Source of the DNA: Marixanthomonas spongiae
Lineage (GTDB): Bacteria > Bacteroidota > Bacteroidia > Flavobacteriales > Flavobacteriaceae
Direction: 5' to 3'
Assembly: GCF_003095375.1 (NCBI RefSeq)
Contig: NZ_QEHR01000015.1
Span: 1 to 34,202 of the forward strand
Length of the DNA: 34,202 nt
The notes beneath the pieces were generated by a model. The model made no database searches. It saw nothing but the letters and a program-made list of their open reading frames with translations, and was not told the origin of the DNA. This document shows positions 7,940 to 17,188 of this stretch, in pieces. The position numbers and the translations under genes were made by a program. Within the stretch, counting starts at the first letter, position 1; each line of letters starts with the position of its first letter.

Positions 7940-9226
7940 ATGAAGAAAACTATACTAACCTTTTTCTTATTATTTTCGTTTGGATTGTTTGCGCAACAAT
8001 CTGATTCCCTGTCCAAAAAATCCAATTTTATTATTTCCCCTGAAGTATTATTGGGCATTACCGCCGAAGCCAATAGCTATTTCCCCGATCACGGATTACA
8101 ATCACAAGCTATTGTAAGCTTTGGATGGGAACACGACAACAATCCGCAAGAATGGGCACATCGTCTTAAAGGCCCTAGAACAGGAATAAGTATCGGTTAT
8201 ACCGATTTTGGAAATACCGAAAACTTAGGTAGCGCCATTTCCGTACTGCCATTTATTGAGTTTAATGCCTTTAAAAGTAAGAAGCTTACGATACAAGTAG
8301 GGACAGGGGCTTCTTATTTTACAAAAAAATACGATCCTATTACCAACCCGAACAACGAAGCGGTTACTACAGATTTTACGTGGTCTTTTAAACTTTTTAG
8401 TCATTACAGCGTCTTTTCAACAAATAAAATTGATTGGCGGGCTGGTATTGGTTATTCACATCATTCCAACGGGCATACCCGGCTGCCCAACCAAGGGTTT
8501 AATTCCTTTTTAATAGGTGTTTCGGCAGATATAAAAAATAATAGTAAACCCACTTTTTATTCCGAAGAAAATAAACCTATCTTCTTAGATAACAGATACA
8601 GTTATTTTGCTATACGCACGGGTCTGGGTGTGCAAACCCTTGGAAAAGCCTTCAATGATAAAAAAGGGGTTTACGCTTTTTCCGGTGAATACGGGCGCGT
8701 TTATAATAATACCTATAAAGTGGGCGTAGGAATGTATTACCGTTTTTACCGCCATTATTACGATTATATGACAAATAATGAATCGTTGGTGCAAGATGGA
8801 CGGGAGTTTGACTCTTTTAAAGAAAACCCAACGTGGAGCGCCAGTAACCTTGGTGTTTTTGTTACTGGGGAAGTGTTGCTGAATCACTTTGGAATCAATT
8901 TACAAATAGGTTTCAATATTCATAAACCCGCCTATAACATTGATTGGCGCATTAATCAAGGATGGGATGTGGTCCCACGGGTAATTCCTGAAAATAGCGC
9001 CATTGTTTTAGGGGAATTTGACACCAAATTTAAACTGAAAAAACATATATCCTCTCGCTTAGGGTTGAAATATTATATCATTGGAACCCGAAAATCGCCC
9101 CAACACAACTTTTTTATCGGGGCAAACTTAAACGCCAATTTAGGACAAGCTGATTATACTGAACTGAGTTTTGGGTATGTGCATAGTTTCAGTTTCAAAA
9201 AAGAAAAACCCCTTTCAACTAAATGA
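7940..9226 (+). CDS. PagL-like lipid A deacylase / acyloxyacyl hydrolase family
   Basis: This 428-aa protein has a signal peptide ending LFAQQ (about residue 20) and a beta-strand-rich body that fits an outer membrane barrel. The motif GYSHHSNGHT (His174, His175, Ser176, Asn177) matches the His-Ser active-site motif of PagL lipid A 3-O-deacylases, and PNQGFNSF follows as in that family. The protein is about twice the size of PagL: the region after about residue 215 looks like a second set of beta strands. I chose ATG 7940 because the signal peptide starts there; a TTG at 7928 is possible. Family call is good; activity on lipid A is inferred. Confidence 0.75.
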   Translation: MKKTILTFFLLFSFGLFAQQSDSLSKKSNFIISPEVLLGITAEANSYFPDHGLQSQAIVSFGWEHDNNPQEWAHRLKGPRTGISIGYTDFGNTENLGSAISVLPFIEFNAFKSKKLTIQVGTGASYFTKKYDPITNPNNEAVTTDFTWSFKLFSHYSVFSTNKIDWRAGIGYSHHSNGHTRLPNQGFNSFLIGVSADIKNNSKPTFYSEENKPIFLDNRYSYFAIRTGLGVQTLGKAFNDKKGVYAFSGEYGRVYNNTYKVGVGMYYRFYRHYYDYMTNNESLVQDGREFDSFKENPTWSASNLGVFVTGEVLLNHFGINLQIGFNIHKPAYNIDWRINQGWDVVPRVIPENSAIVLGEFDTKFKLKKHISSRLGLKYYIIGTRKSPQHNFFIGANLNANLGQADYTELSFGYVHSFSFKKEKPLSTK

Positions 9227-9260
9227 AAGAGACTTTCCATACACATACAATAATTAAAAT

Positions 9261-12200
9261 TTACTTGGATAAAATCAATCTATGAATCGATGTTCCTTCT
9301 TCCGAAGTTGCATTGATTATATATACACCATCTGCCATTGCGTTAAAATTAAGCTCTGTTGCCCCGAAAGACGTGCTAACATTATTTACAATCTTACCCG
9401 AACCTAATTCAACTATCGTAATTTGAATAGCTGCACCGAAGGTTTCAGGAATTTCTACCGTTGCCATTCCTCTTGAAGGGTTTGGATAGATTACAATTCC
9501 GTTACCTGATTCAGTAATATCCTCGATGGAAAGTAAAATTTCCTGTGCTTCATACGCACCGATATCACGAACATCATCAAATACAGCTTGATCTATTTGA
9601 TCGTTAAACTGATCGGCTGGATCCCCTGCATTATATGCAAGTGAACCTTCTAATAACTGATGTGTATTGGTCAGTCCACCATTATCTTGTAATGGTCCAA
9701 CCATTGGGTCTATTTCTTCTATATCATTTGCTTGTTCTGGGAACACGCTTTCGTCGTCTGTCCCAATCAAGTTATAATCGTTAGAAGCAAATGTTCCAGA
9801 TACATCTTGACCGTTCGCTCCGTTGTTTAAAGCAACCAAGGTGTTTTTAAGTGACGTATTGGTCAAACTACTAATACCACCGCCATTAGCTAAGGCTTCA
9901 TTCATCGCTATCGTAGCGGCATTGATATCAAAACTGATTCCGTTGTTATAAATTCCACCTCCGGAACCGTTTGCAGTATTTCCTGAAATGGTACTTATCA
10001 TTACAGTTACATCACCGCCATCGGCATTATGGATACCACCACCAGAACTTGTAGCTCCAGAAGCAATATTGTTCGATACAGTAGATGAATTAACTTCTAA
10101 CATACCTCCATTATTGAAGATACCGGCGCCACCATCGTCAGCAGCAGTTCCAAATGAACTGTTTGAATCGATTGTAGATGTTTCAACTATCATCATCGTT
10201 CCACTTTGGTTCCATAGTCCACCACCTTCACGGGCAGCTTCATTTCCTGAAACGATACTTTCTGAAATAGTAATCAATCCGCTGTTTCCTGTTACGTGCA
10301 GACCACCACCGTTACCCGGTACTGCTGTTCCTGCCGTTCCATTTACATCGTTGTTTGTCATATCAGAAGTGGTAAATGTCAATGTACCATCGATCAATTC
10401 TATAGCTCCACCTGCTCTATTTGCAGCATTGGAATCTAACGCAGCATCGGTAATTGTAACATCACCTGCTGTACTCAATATTCCACCACCAGAACCTGAA
10501 GCTCCTGTAGCCATATTATTGGTAATTGCAGTACCATTAACAATATTCAACGTACCTCCATTATTGAAGACACCTCCACCACCATTATCGGCATCAGCTC
10601 CTTCTGCGGTGTTTCCGTCGATCGTCATTCCATCGATTGTCATAACACCTACACTGTTCCAAAGTGCTCCACCTTCAGCAGACGCTGTGTTTCCACTTGC
10701 TGTTCCACCCGTGATGTTAGCATCTCCTTCTCCAGTTATATGCAATCCACCACCGTTACCCGGTGCAGATGCAGTGCTGTTGTTCATTAAATCAACATTC
10801 TCAAGTGTGAGTACATTTCCAGCGATTGAATTATCTTCTATTGCACCTCCAGCTCTCATGGAAGTGTTTCCACTCAATTCAGAATCGGTTACGGTAAGTG
10901 TTCCTTGGTTGTTCAAGATTCCTCCACCGGATCCTGATGCGCCGTCAGCAACATTGTTGCTTACAGTTGCATTCAGTACGGATAGGGTTCCTCCTTCGTT
11001 GAAGATTCCACCGCCACCTTGATCGGCGTCGGCTCCACTTGCGATATTTGCATCAATGGTCGTTCCGTCGATGGTCATTTCACCAGATCCGTTCCAGTAG
11101 GCTCCACCTTCAGCAGACGCCGTGTTTCCACTTGCCGTTCCACCTGTGATGTTTGAGTCTCCAGGACCAGATATGTGCAGTCCACCACCATTACCCGGTG
11201 CAGATGCGGTACTGTTGTTCATTAAATCAACATTTTCAAGTGTCAATACATTTCCAGCGACTGAATTATCTTCAATTGCACCACCAGCTCTCATGGAACT
11301 GTTTCCGCTTAATTCTGAATCGGTTACGGTCAATGAACCTTGATTGTTCAAGATTCCTCCACCAGAACCTAATGCGCCGTCAACAACATTGTTACTTACG
11401 GTTGCATTCAAGACAGAAAGTGTTCCACCTTCGTTGAAGATTCCGCCACCACCTTGATCGGCGTCGGCTCCGCTTGCTGTGTTTGCGTCAACGGTTGTTC
11501 CGTCGATGGTCATGATGCCAGCTCCGTTCCAGTACGCTCCACCTTCAGCAGACGCCGTGTTTCCACTTGCGGTTCCGCCTGTGATGTTTGAGTCTCCAGG
11601 ACCAGATATATGCAATCCACCACCGTTACCCGGTGCAGATGCAGTGCTGTTATTCATTAAATCAACATTCATCAAAGTCAATACGTTTCCGGCAACTGAA
11701 TTTTCTTCAATGGCTCCACCAGCTCTCATAGAACTGTTTCCGCTCAATTCAGAATCAGTTACAGTTAAAGTACCTTGATTGTTCAAGATTCCTCCACCAG
11801 AACCGGATGCTCCGTCAACAACATTGTTGCTTACCGTTGCATTCAATACAGAAAGTGTTCCTCCTTCGTTGAAGATTCCGCCACCACCTTGATCGGCGTC
11901 GGCGCCACTTGCCGTGTTCGCATCAATGGTTGTTCCGTCGATTGTCATTTCACCAGATCCATTCCAAAGACCACCACCTTCGGCAGTTGCAACGTTTCCG
12001 TTTACTGTTCCGTTGGTTATCATAGCGGTACCAGGACCTGTTATATGTAATCCACCACCGTTACCCGGTGCGCTTCCTACTTCGTTATTATCTAAATTGA
12101 CATTAAACAGCGTTATGCTTCCTGCGGTTACCGAAGAATTGTCTTCAATACCTCCACCAGCTCTGTTTGCTGAGTTATTTGAAATTATCGTGTTATTCAC

Positions 12201-12299
12201 GGTTACAGATCCGCCAGCAACATTTTGAATACCACCACCAGAACCAGCAGTTCCATCGGCAAAATTGTTTGTAATTTCTGAAGAGTTCTGTACCATCAA
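9261..12299 (-). CDS. Giant beta-helix surface protein, C-terminal part with T9SS sorting domain (split by TGA)
   Basis: This 1012-codon open frame continues the upstream reading frame in the same phase, directly after an in-frame TGA. It holds about five 145-residue cycles of GG-rich beta-helix rungs, then a region ending DIGAYE (choice-of-anchor Q type), and finally a T9SS C-terminal sorting domain starting about VIYPNPSRGMATVEI and ending IHRLILSK. It has no signal peptide of its own; the nominal start is a TTG next to the nonsense codon, so independent translation and export are improbable. Either the full gene is a recent pseudogene or the TGA is a sequencing error or is read through. 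It converges with the PagL-like gene, 34 bp away. Confidence 0.7.
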   Translation of the reverse strand: MMVQNSSEITNNFADGTAGSGGGIQNVAGGSVTVNNTIISNNSANRAGGGIEDNSSVTAGSITLFNVNLDNNEVGSAPGNGGGLHITGPGTAMITNGTVNGNVATAEGGGLWNGSGEMTIDGTTIDANTASGADADQGGGGIFNEGGTLSVLNATVSNNVVDGASGSGGGILNNQGTLTVTDSELSGNSSMRAGGAIEENSVAGNVLTLMNVDLMNNSTASAPGNGGGLHISGPGDSNITGGTASGNTASAEGGAYWNGAGIMTIDGTTVDANTASGADADQGGGGIFNEGGTLSVLNATVSNNVVDGALGSGGGILNNQGSLTVTDSELSGNSSMRAGGAIEDNSVAGNVLTLENVDLMNNSTASAPGNGGGLHISGPGDSNITGGTASGNTASAEGGAYWNGSGEMTIDGTTIDANIASGADADQGGGGIFNEGGTLSVLNATVSNNVADGASGSGGGILNNQGTLTVTDSELSGNTSMRAGGAIEDNSIAGNVLTLENVDLMNNSTASAPGNGGGLHITGEGDANITGGTASGNTASAEGGALWNSVGVMTIDGMTIDGNTAEGADADNGGGGVFNNGGTLNIVNGTAITNNMATGASGSGGGILSTAGDVTITDAALDSNAANRAGGAIELIDGTLTFTTSDMTNNDVNGTAGTAVPGNGGGLHVTGNSGLITISESIVSGNEAAREGGGLWNQSGTMMIVETSTIDSNSSFGTAADDGGAGIFNNGGMLEVNSSTVSNNIASGATSSGGGIHNADGGDVTVMISTISGNTANGSGGGIYNNGISFDINAATIAMNEALANGGGISSLTNTSLKNTLVALNNGANGQDVSGTFASNDYNLIGTDDESVFPEQANDIEEIDPMVGPLQDNGGLTNTHQLLEGSLAYNAGDPADQFNDQIDQAVFDDVRDIGAYEAQEILLSIEDITESGNGIVIYPNPSRGMATVEIPETFGAAIQITIVELGSGKIVNNVSTSFGATELNFNAMADGVYIINATSEEGTSIHRLILSK

Positions 12300-12774
12300 T
12301 GTTCAGCCATTGTTGAAGATTCCTCCTCCACCTTGATCGGGATCGTTACCACTTGCAGTATTACTGTCTATTGTAGTATTATCTACTTCCATAGTGCTTC
12401 CGGCTTGGTTCCAAAGACCACCACCTTCAGCAGCGGCATCGTTAAGGGAAACCGAACCTCCAAACATAGAAACATTAGCTACGCCACTTACGTGCATTCC
12501 ACCACCGTTTCCTGGGTTTGGCGCTCCAGAAGAGCCATTCACTCCATTAGAATCCAACGACGTATTTGCCATAGAAAGCATTCCATCGATAATTTCAATT
12601 CCACCACCTGCACGGTTTGCAGAATTGTTATCAATACTTCCTCCTATTACAGTTACGTCACCATCGGTTGTCAATACACCTCCACCAGAACCTGAAGTTC
12701 CTGTAGCTGTGTTACTTTGAACAGTGGAATTAACAATTCCTAAGTTTCCTCCGTTGTTGAAGATACCTCCACCG
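10581..12774 (-). repeat. Tandem 435/444-bp coding repeats in the beta-helix gene
   Basis: The anchor ACCTTGATCG or its variant (ACCATTATCG) falls at 10581, 11016, 11451 and 11886, exactly 435 bp apart, and then at 12330 and 12774 (variant), 444 bp apart. Units between about 10740 and 12060 are nearly identical at DNA level; those beyond 12330 are more diverged. Each unit encodes five beta-helix rungs. Such an array can recombine and change copy number, and is a likely assembly problem. Confidence 0.85.
12303..12305 (-). other. In-frame TGA nonsense codon splitting the beta-helix gene
   Basis: The local codons read AAC AAT GGC TGA ACA TTG where sister repeats read AAT AAT GGA GGT ACG TTG. 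TGA thus replaces a conserved glycine codon (Gly-Gly-Thr-Leu), one G-to-T change from GGA. The reading frame continues unchanged for 1013 further sense codons. Confidence 0.9.
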
Positions 12775-15700
12775 CCGTTATCGGCATCGTTACCAGCTGC
12801 GGTATTTATGTTTACCATAGCATCGGTAACAGTCATTGTGGCTCCGGCTTGATTCCAAAGTCCACCACCTTCACTGGCAGCTTCGTTTGCTGAAACTGTA
12901 CCACCATTAATAGAAACTGTTGCAGCGCCACTTACGTGCATTCCTCCTCCGTTACCCGGATTAGGTGTTCCTGCTGTTCCATTAACATCATTAATGCTAA
13001 GTGCTGAATTAGTTAAAGTTACTGAACCTTCAATAACTTCCATACCACCACCGGCACGGTTAGCGCTATTTTGTGAAATCACAGCATCGGTCACAGTTAC
13101 TGAACCACCAGTACTGAAAATTCCACCACCAGAACCTGAGGTTCCGTTTGCCAAGTTGTCAGTGATATTTGTACCAGCCAGTACATCAAGCGTACCTCCA
13201 TTGTTGAAGATACCTCCACCACCATCGTCGGCAGCAGCTCCACTCGCTATGTTGTTTGTAATTGGTGTTCCGTCAACGGTCATTGTTCCTGTTCCATTCC
13301 ATAGTCCACCACCTTCTCGTGCAGCGACATTACTATCAACAGTACCTCCGGTTAACGTAGCATTGGCAGCTCCACTTATGTGTAATCCACCACCGTTACC
13401 TGGTGCGGCTATTGCGGGGGCAACGCCTGCGTTATTGGTGTCTAACGTTACACTGGTAAGGGTTAATGAACCATCAATCAACTCAATACCGCCACCAGCT
13501 CTATTAGCTTGGTTATCGGTTATGATCACTTCGGTAAATGTTACATCTCCAGCGGTACTAAATACACCTCCACCAGAACCTGAAGCTCCGTCAGCGCTGT
13601 TATTTGTTATTTCTGTACCTGCTAAAACATCTAACGTACCTCCATTATTAAAGACTCCACCACCACCATTGGTAGCATCAGCTCCTGAAGCTGTGTTGTT
13701 TGTAATTGGAGTTCCATCAATCGTCATCGTTCCGGTTCCATTCCATAAACCTCCACCTTCGGCAGCAGCAACATTACTGTCAACTGTTCCACCTGTAATG
13801 GTAGTATTTGCAGCTCCACTTATATGCAAAGCACCTCCATTACCTGGAGCGGCTGTTGCGGGGGAAACACCTGCATTATTATTATTTAATGTAGAATTAG
13901 AGACTGTAAGTGAACCGTCAATCAATTCGATACCACCACCGGCTCTATTGGCTCGGTTATCAGTTATAGTTACTTCAGTAAGTGTTACATCTCCAGCAGT
14001 ACTGAATACACCACCACCTGATCCTGAAGCTCCATCAGCAATGTTGTTCACTATATTTGTACCGCTTGCAACGGTTAACGTACCTCCATTGTTAAAGATT
14101 CCACCACCACCATTGGTAGCATCAGCTCCAAAAGCTGTGTTTCCGTCAATAAAAGTATCTGTAAATAAACCTCCAAAAGCTGGGGCTAAAATATTCATGG
14201 TACCTCCATTATTCCACAATCCACCACCTTCACTGGCGGCTGTATTTGCTAATGCAATACCACTAAAAGATACGATTGCTCCGTTTCCAGTTACGTGAAT
14301 TCCTCCGCCATTTCCAGGATTTGGTGTTCCGGCTGTTCCGTTTACGTCATTACTACTAAGATTGGTGTTGATAATATTTGCAACACCATCTATTATTTCA
14401 ATGCCACCACCTGCGCGGTTAGCTCCATTACTTGTTATGAAAGCTCCCGCTATTTCTACAGTTCCACCGGTACTTAAAATAGCGCCACCAGAACCTGATG
14501 TTCCAGTTGCCATATTTCCGAAGATATCAGCAAATCCACTAAATAAACCACCTTGTGCATCTAAAGTACCTCCATCATTGTAAATACCTCCACCACCTTG
14601 TTCAGGGGCATCACCAGTTGCAGTGTTATTGCTTATTGTATTGGAACCTGCCAAGGTCATTGTTCCTGTTCCATTCCAAAGGCCTCCACCTTCTACCGCT
14701 GTGTTGTTTTGAACTAAACAATCGGTAAAAGTTGAGTCTCCGCCTCCACTAATGTGGTAAGCACCACCGTTTCCGGGAGCAGTAGCTCCAGTAGCGGCAT
14801 TATTGTTAAAGGTAACATTGTTGAATTCAAATAAATCACCTGGATTTGATCGTACTTCTATACCGCCACCAGCTCTAACGGCTGTGTTTCCGGTGATTGA
14901 TAAATTATCAACTGTCAATGATCCCATATTGGTTAAGATACCTCCACCAGAACCTGCAGTTCCAGTTGCTGAATTACCATCAATAGTCGAAGAGCCATTT
15001 ACAATCAATGTGCCCATTTCATTATAAATACCACCACCGCCTTGATCGGCATCGGCACCTGTGGCTTCATTGTTTGAAACCTGGGTATCTGTTACGGTCA
15101 TGGTTCCTGAACCATTCCAAAGACCACCACCTTCTACGGCTGTGTTATTTACAAATGTTGAACCAGAAATAGTTGCGTCTGCACTTCCTGTAATATGTAA
15201 AGATCCTCCGTTTCCGGGAGGACCTACTGCTGTATTTCCGTCAAAATTTGAATCTGTGATTGTAATAAGGTCTGAAGAATTTACTTCAATCGCACCACCG
15301 GCACGGTTTGCTGTATTGTTTGTAAATTCAGAATTCATAATAGTCAGCGTTCCACTAGTGTCTTGTCCAATGGCACCTCCACTACTTGAAGCTGCGTTAA
15401 CAGCAGTGTTTCCGTCGAAAAAACTTCCAGAAACCGAAAGGTTCGTGTCAGTTGATCCAATTGCTCCACCGCCGTTAGCGGCATTTGTTGCATTGTTATT
15501 AAATTCAGAATCTATAACATTTGCATTCACAACATTTTGAATTCCTAGTGCCGCACCAGGAACGGATGCTGTGGCATTTTGAAATGTGATTCCTTCGATC
15601 GTTAAATTAGTAAAGTTGGAAGCTCCCAAAAGTCGAGCGGTTCCGTTACCCGAACCGTCTATAATTGTGTTACCAATACCTGTTCCTGTGATAGTAAGGT

Positions 15701-15923
15701 CGTCATCAATAACTATTTGCCCCGTAACGAGATTGATGGTATAATTTGCATTAAAGGTGATTGTATTAGGACCAGCCGTTGCATTAGCGTCGATAACAGC
15801 CTGCCTTAAAGAGCCAGGGCCTGCATCGTTGTTGTTCATAACAACAAATTGTCCATAAGACAATGATGTCGTTAACAGAATAGAAACCAATAAAAAAAGG
15901 CTTCGCGTAGTTGTTCTTTCCAT
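12303..15923 (-). CDS. Giant beta-helix surface protein, N-terminal part with signal peptide (split by TGA)
   Basis: This 1206-aa open frame starts with a signal peptide (core LFLLVSILLTTSLS, cleavage near SYGQ) followed by a segment with GPGSLRQAVIDANA, typical of the first repeat in polymorphic-adhesin-like beta-helix proteins. It then runs through seven cycles of five GG-rich rungs recognisable by GGGGIFNNGGTL, GSGGGVFSTAG, RAGGGIELIDG, GNGGGLHISG and EGGGLWNGTGTM. Translation stops at TGA 12303-12305 in the middle of a rung. The product would be exported by Sec but lacks the T9SS sorting domain encoded downstream. Joined with the next frame it would be a 2220-codon protein, probably surface-attached and adhesive. 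Confidence 0.8.
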   Translation of the reverse strand: MERTTTRSLFLLVSILLTTSLSYGQFVVMNNNDAGPGSLRQAVIDANATAGPNTITFNANYTINLVTGQIVIDDDLTITGTGIGNTIIDGSGNGTARLLGASNFTNLTIEGITFQNATASVPGAALGIQNVVNANVIDSEFNNNATNAANGGGAIGSTDTNLSVSGSFFDGNTAVNAASSSGGAIGQDTSGTLTIMNSEFTNNTANRAGGAIEVNSSDLITITDSNFDGNTAVGPPGNGGSLHITGSADATISGSTFVNNTAVEGGGLWNGSGTMTVTDTQVSNNEATGADADQGGGGIYNEMGTLIVNGSSTIDGNSATGTAGSGGGILTNMGSLTVDNLSITGNTAVRAGGGIEVRSNPGDLFEFNNVTFNNNAATGATAPGNGGAYHISGGGDSTFTDCLVQNNTAVEGGGLWNGTGTMTLAGSNTISNNTATGDAPEQGGGGIYNDGGTLDAQGGLFSGFADIFGNMATGTSGSGGAILSTGGTVEIAGAFITSNGANRAGGGIEIIDGVANIINTNLSSNDVNGTAGTPNPGNGGGIHVTGNGAIVSFSGIALANTAASEGGGLWNNGGTMNILAPAFGGLFTDTFIDGNTAFGADATNGGGGIFNNGGTLTVASGTNIVNNIADGASGSGGGVFSTAGDVTLTEVTITDNRANRAGGGIELIDGSLTVSNSTLNNNNAGVSPATAAPGNGGALHISGAANTTITGGTVDSNVAAAEGGGLWNGTGTMTIDGTPITNNTASGADATNGGGGVFNNGGTLDVLAGTEITNNSADGASGSGGGVFSTAGDVTFTEVIITDNQANRAGGGIELIDGSLTLTSVTLDTNNAGVAPAIAAPGNGGGLHISGAANATLTGGTVDSNVAAREGGGLWNGTGTMTVDGTPITNNIASGAAADDGGGGIFNNGGTLDVLAGTNITDNLANGTSGSGGGIFSTGGSVTVTDAVISQNSANRAGGGMEVIEGSVTLTNSALSINDVNGTAGTPNPGNGGGMHVSGAATVSINGGTVSANEAASEGGGLWNQAGATMTVTDAMVNINTAAGNDADNGGGGIFNNGGNLGIVNSTVQSNTATGTSGSGGGVLTTDGDVTVIGGSIDNNSANRAGGGIEIIDGMLSMANTSLDSNGVNGSSGAPNPGNGGGMHVSGVANVSMFGGSVSLNDAAAEGGGLWNQAGSTMEVDNTTIDSNTASGNDPDQGGGGIFNNG

Positions 15924-16131
15924 AAAGTGCTTTTTATTAATTAAACTTATGCTTCCTGGGGATACAGAAACATTTACACTTTACATACGAAGAAAATATG
16001 GGTACGGTTTTAAAAAAAACCGATTATTTTGAATAAAACTTAATTATTTGCATTATATAACCTTTATTACAACTAAAAACTTAATAAATACCTCAAAATA
16101 TAGAAATAATTTTAGTTTTAATGTTTTATTA
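15924..16131. other. AT-rich intergenic region without a gene
   Basis: This 208-bp stretch separates the divergent-side start of the beta-helix gene from the stop of purC; both genes are on the minus strand. I see no ORF, no strong hairpin and no convincing TAnnTTTG box on the minus strand, so the promoter of the beta-helix gene remains unplaced. Confidence 0.5.
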
Positions 16132-17079
16132 TTACCCTTTTAGATAGGCTAATACATTATTATGAATTCTGTTTTGGATATTTGAAACATCAGCTTTCAC
16201 AAAAGTCTCACCCGTTATGTTTTCATATAATTCAATATACCGTTCAGAAACGGTTTTAATGTAGTCATCGCTCATTTCAGGAACTTGCTGTCCTTCGAGA
16301 CCTTGAAACCCGTTTTCAATTAGCCATTGCCTCACGAATTCTTTAGATAACTGTTTTTGTGGCTCATTGTTATCCTGGCGTTGTTGATAGCCTTCTGCAT
16401 AGAAATAACGGGAAGAATCTGGTGTGTGTATCTCATCTATAAGAACAATTTTTCCGTCTTTTGTTTTTCCGAATTCATATTTCGTATCAACCAAAATCAA
16501 TCCACGTTTGGCGGCAATTTCGGTACCTCTTTGAAAAAGCTTTCTAGTATAGTCTTCTAACTGAAGATAGTCTTCTTCTGAAACGATATTTCTTTTTAAT
16601 ATATCTTCGCGAGAAATATCTTCATCATGATCACCAGCTTCGGCTTTTGTTGCTGGGGTTATAATCGGTTCAGGAAATTTATCATTTTCTTTCATCCCTT
16701 CTGGCATTGGTACGCCACAAAGCATGCGTTTCCCAGCTTTATATTCTCGCGCTGCGTGGCCACTTAAGTATCCTCTAATTACCATTTCAACCTTATAAGG
16801 TTCACAGGCTTCACCCACTGCAACGTTAGGATCGGGTGTAGCCGTTAACCAGTTTGGCACGAGATCTTCTGTATCGCGCATCATTTTGGTAGCAATCTGG
16901 TTTAATATCTGTCCTTTAAATGGAATCCCTTTTGGCATGACAACATCGAAGGCACTTAACCTATCGGTTGCAATCATAACCAAGGTATTATTTTCCAAGG
17001 TATATACTTCGCGTACTTTTCCGTGATATACGTTTTTTTGACCGGGGAAATTGAAGTTTGTGGAAGTTAGGGTGTTCAT
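16132..17079 (-). CDS. purC: Phosphoribosylaminoimidazole-succinocarboxamide synthase
   Basis: This 315-aa enzyme joins CAIR with aspartate using ATP to make SAICAR in purine synthesis. Family motifs are present: GKVREVYTL near the N-terminus for nucleotide binding, ATDRLSAFD (about 37-45), [13 protein letters not shown], and [11 protein letters not shown] with [13 protein letters not shown]. Length is typical of the longer (about 310 aa) SAICAR synthetase type found in Bacteroidota. It stands alone here, not in a pur operon, which is usual in flavobacteria. The ATG at 17079 gives the expected N-terminus. Confidence 0.95.
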   Translation of the reverse strand: MNTLTSTNFNFPGQKNVYHGKVREVYTLENNTLVMIATDRLSAFDVVMPKGIPFKGQILNQIATKMMRDTEDLVPNWLTATPDPNVAVGEACEPYKVEMVIRGYLSGHAAREYKAGKRMLCGVPMPEGMKENDKFPEPIITPATKAEAGDHDEDISREDILKRNIVSEEDYLQLEDYTRKLFQRGTEIAAKRGLILVDTKYEFGKTKDGKIVLIDEIHTPDSSRYFYAEGYQQRQDNNEPQKQLSKEFVRQWLIENGFQGLEGQQVPEMSDDYIKTVSERYIELYENITGETFVKADVSNIQNRIHNNVLAYLKG

Positions 17080-17088
17080 ATCAGTAAT

Positions 17089-17123
17089 CAGTATTCAGTG
17101 TTGAGCATTCAGTATTCAGTGTT
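17089..17123. repeat. Short direct repeat CAGTATTCAGTGTT
   Basis: The 14-mer CAGTATTCAGTGTT occurs at 17089-17102 and again at 17110-17123 (21-bp period), with partial copies (CAGTAATCAGTA) just before. It lies between purC and the PhoH gene. It is the kind of degenerate iterated repeat seen between flavobacterial genes. Confidence 0.6.
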
Positions 17124-17132
17124 TTTTCTAAG

Positions 17133-17166
17133 CTGAAAATGGCTTCTACAAGCAGGCAGTTTTCAG
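17133..17166. repeat. Hairpin between phoH-like gene and purC
   Basis: CTGAAAA (17133-17139) pairs with TTTTCAG (17160-17166), with an inner GCTT/AGC pairing around CTACA. On the minus strand the arm is not followed by a long T run, so termination of the PhoH transcript is possible but not shown. Confidence 0.35.
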
Positions 17167-17188
17167 TAAATAACATGTTTTATAGCAA

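Noticed and set aside
12303-12305. TGA as selenocysteine or reassigned Gly codon.
   Set aside because: The site is a structural Gly in a repeat, not a redox Cys position; no SECIS-like need is apparent, and other genes here end in TGA normally (for example gldF), so UGA is a stop in this organism.
10560-12774. CRISPR array suspected from regular repeats.
   Set aside because: The period is 435 bp, the whole unit is coding and conserved, and there are no unique spacers.
9988-15540. Long plus-strand open frames rich in Pro, Ser and Val opposite the beta-helix gene.
   Set aside because: They are mirror images of the GG-rich repeats (GGN glycine codons read as NCC proline codons on the other strand), lack plausible starts and have no protein-like architecture.
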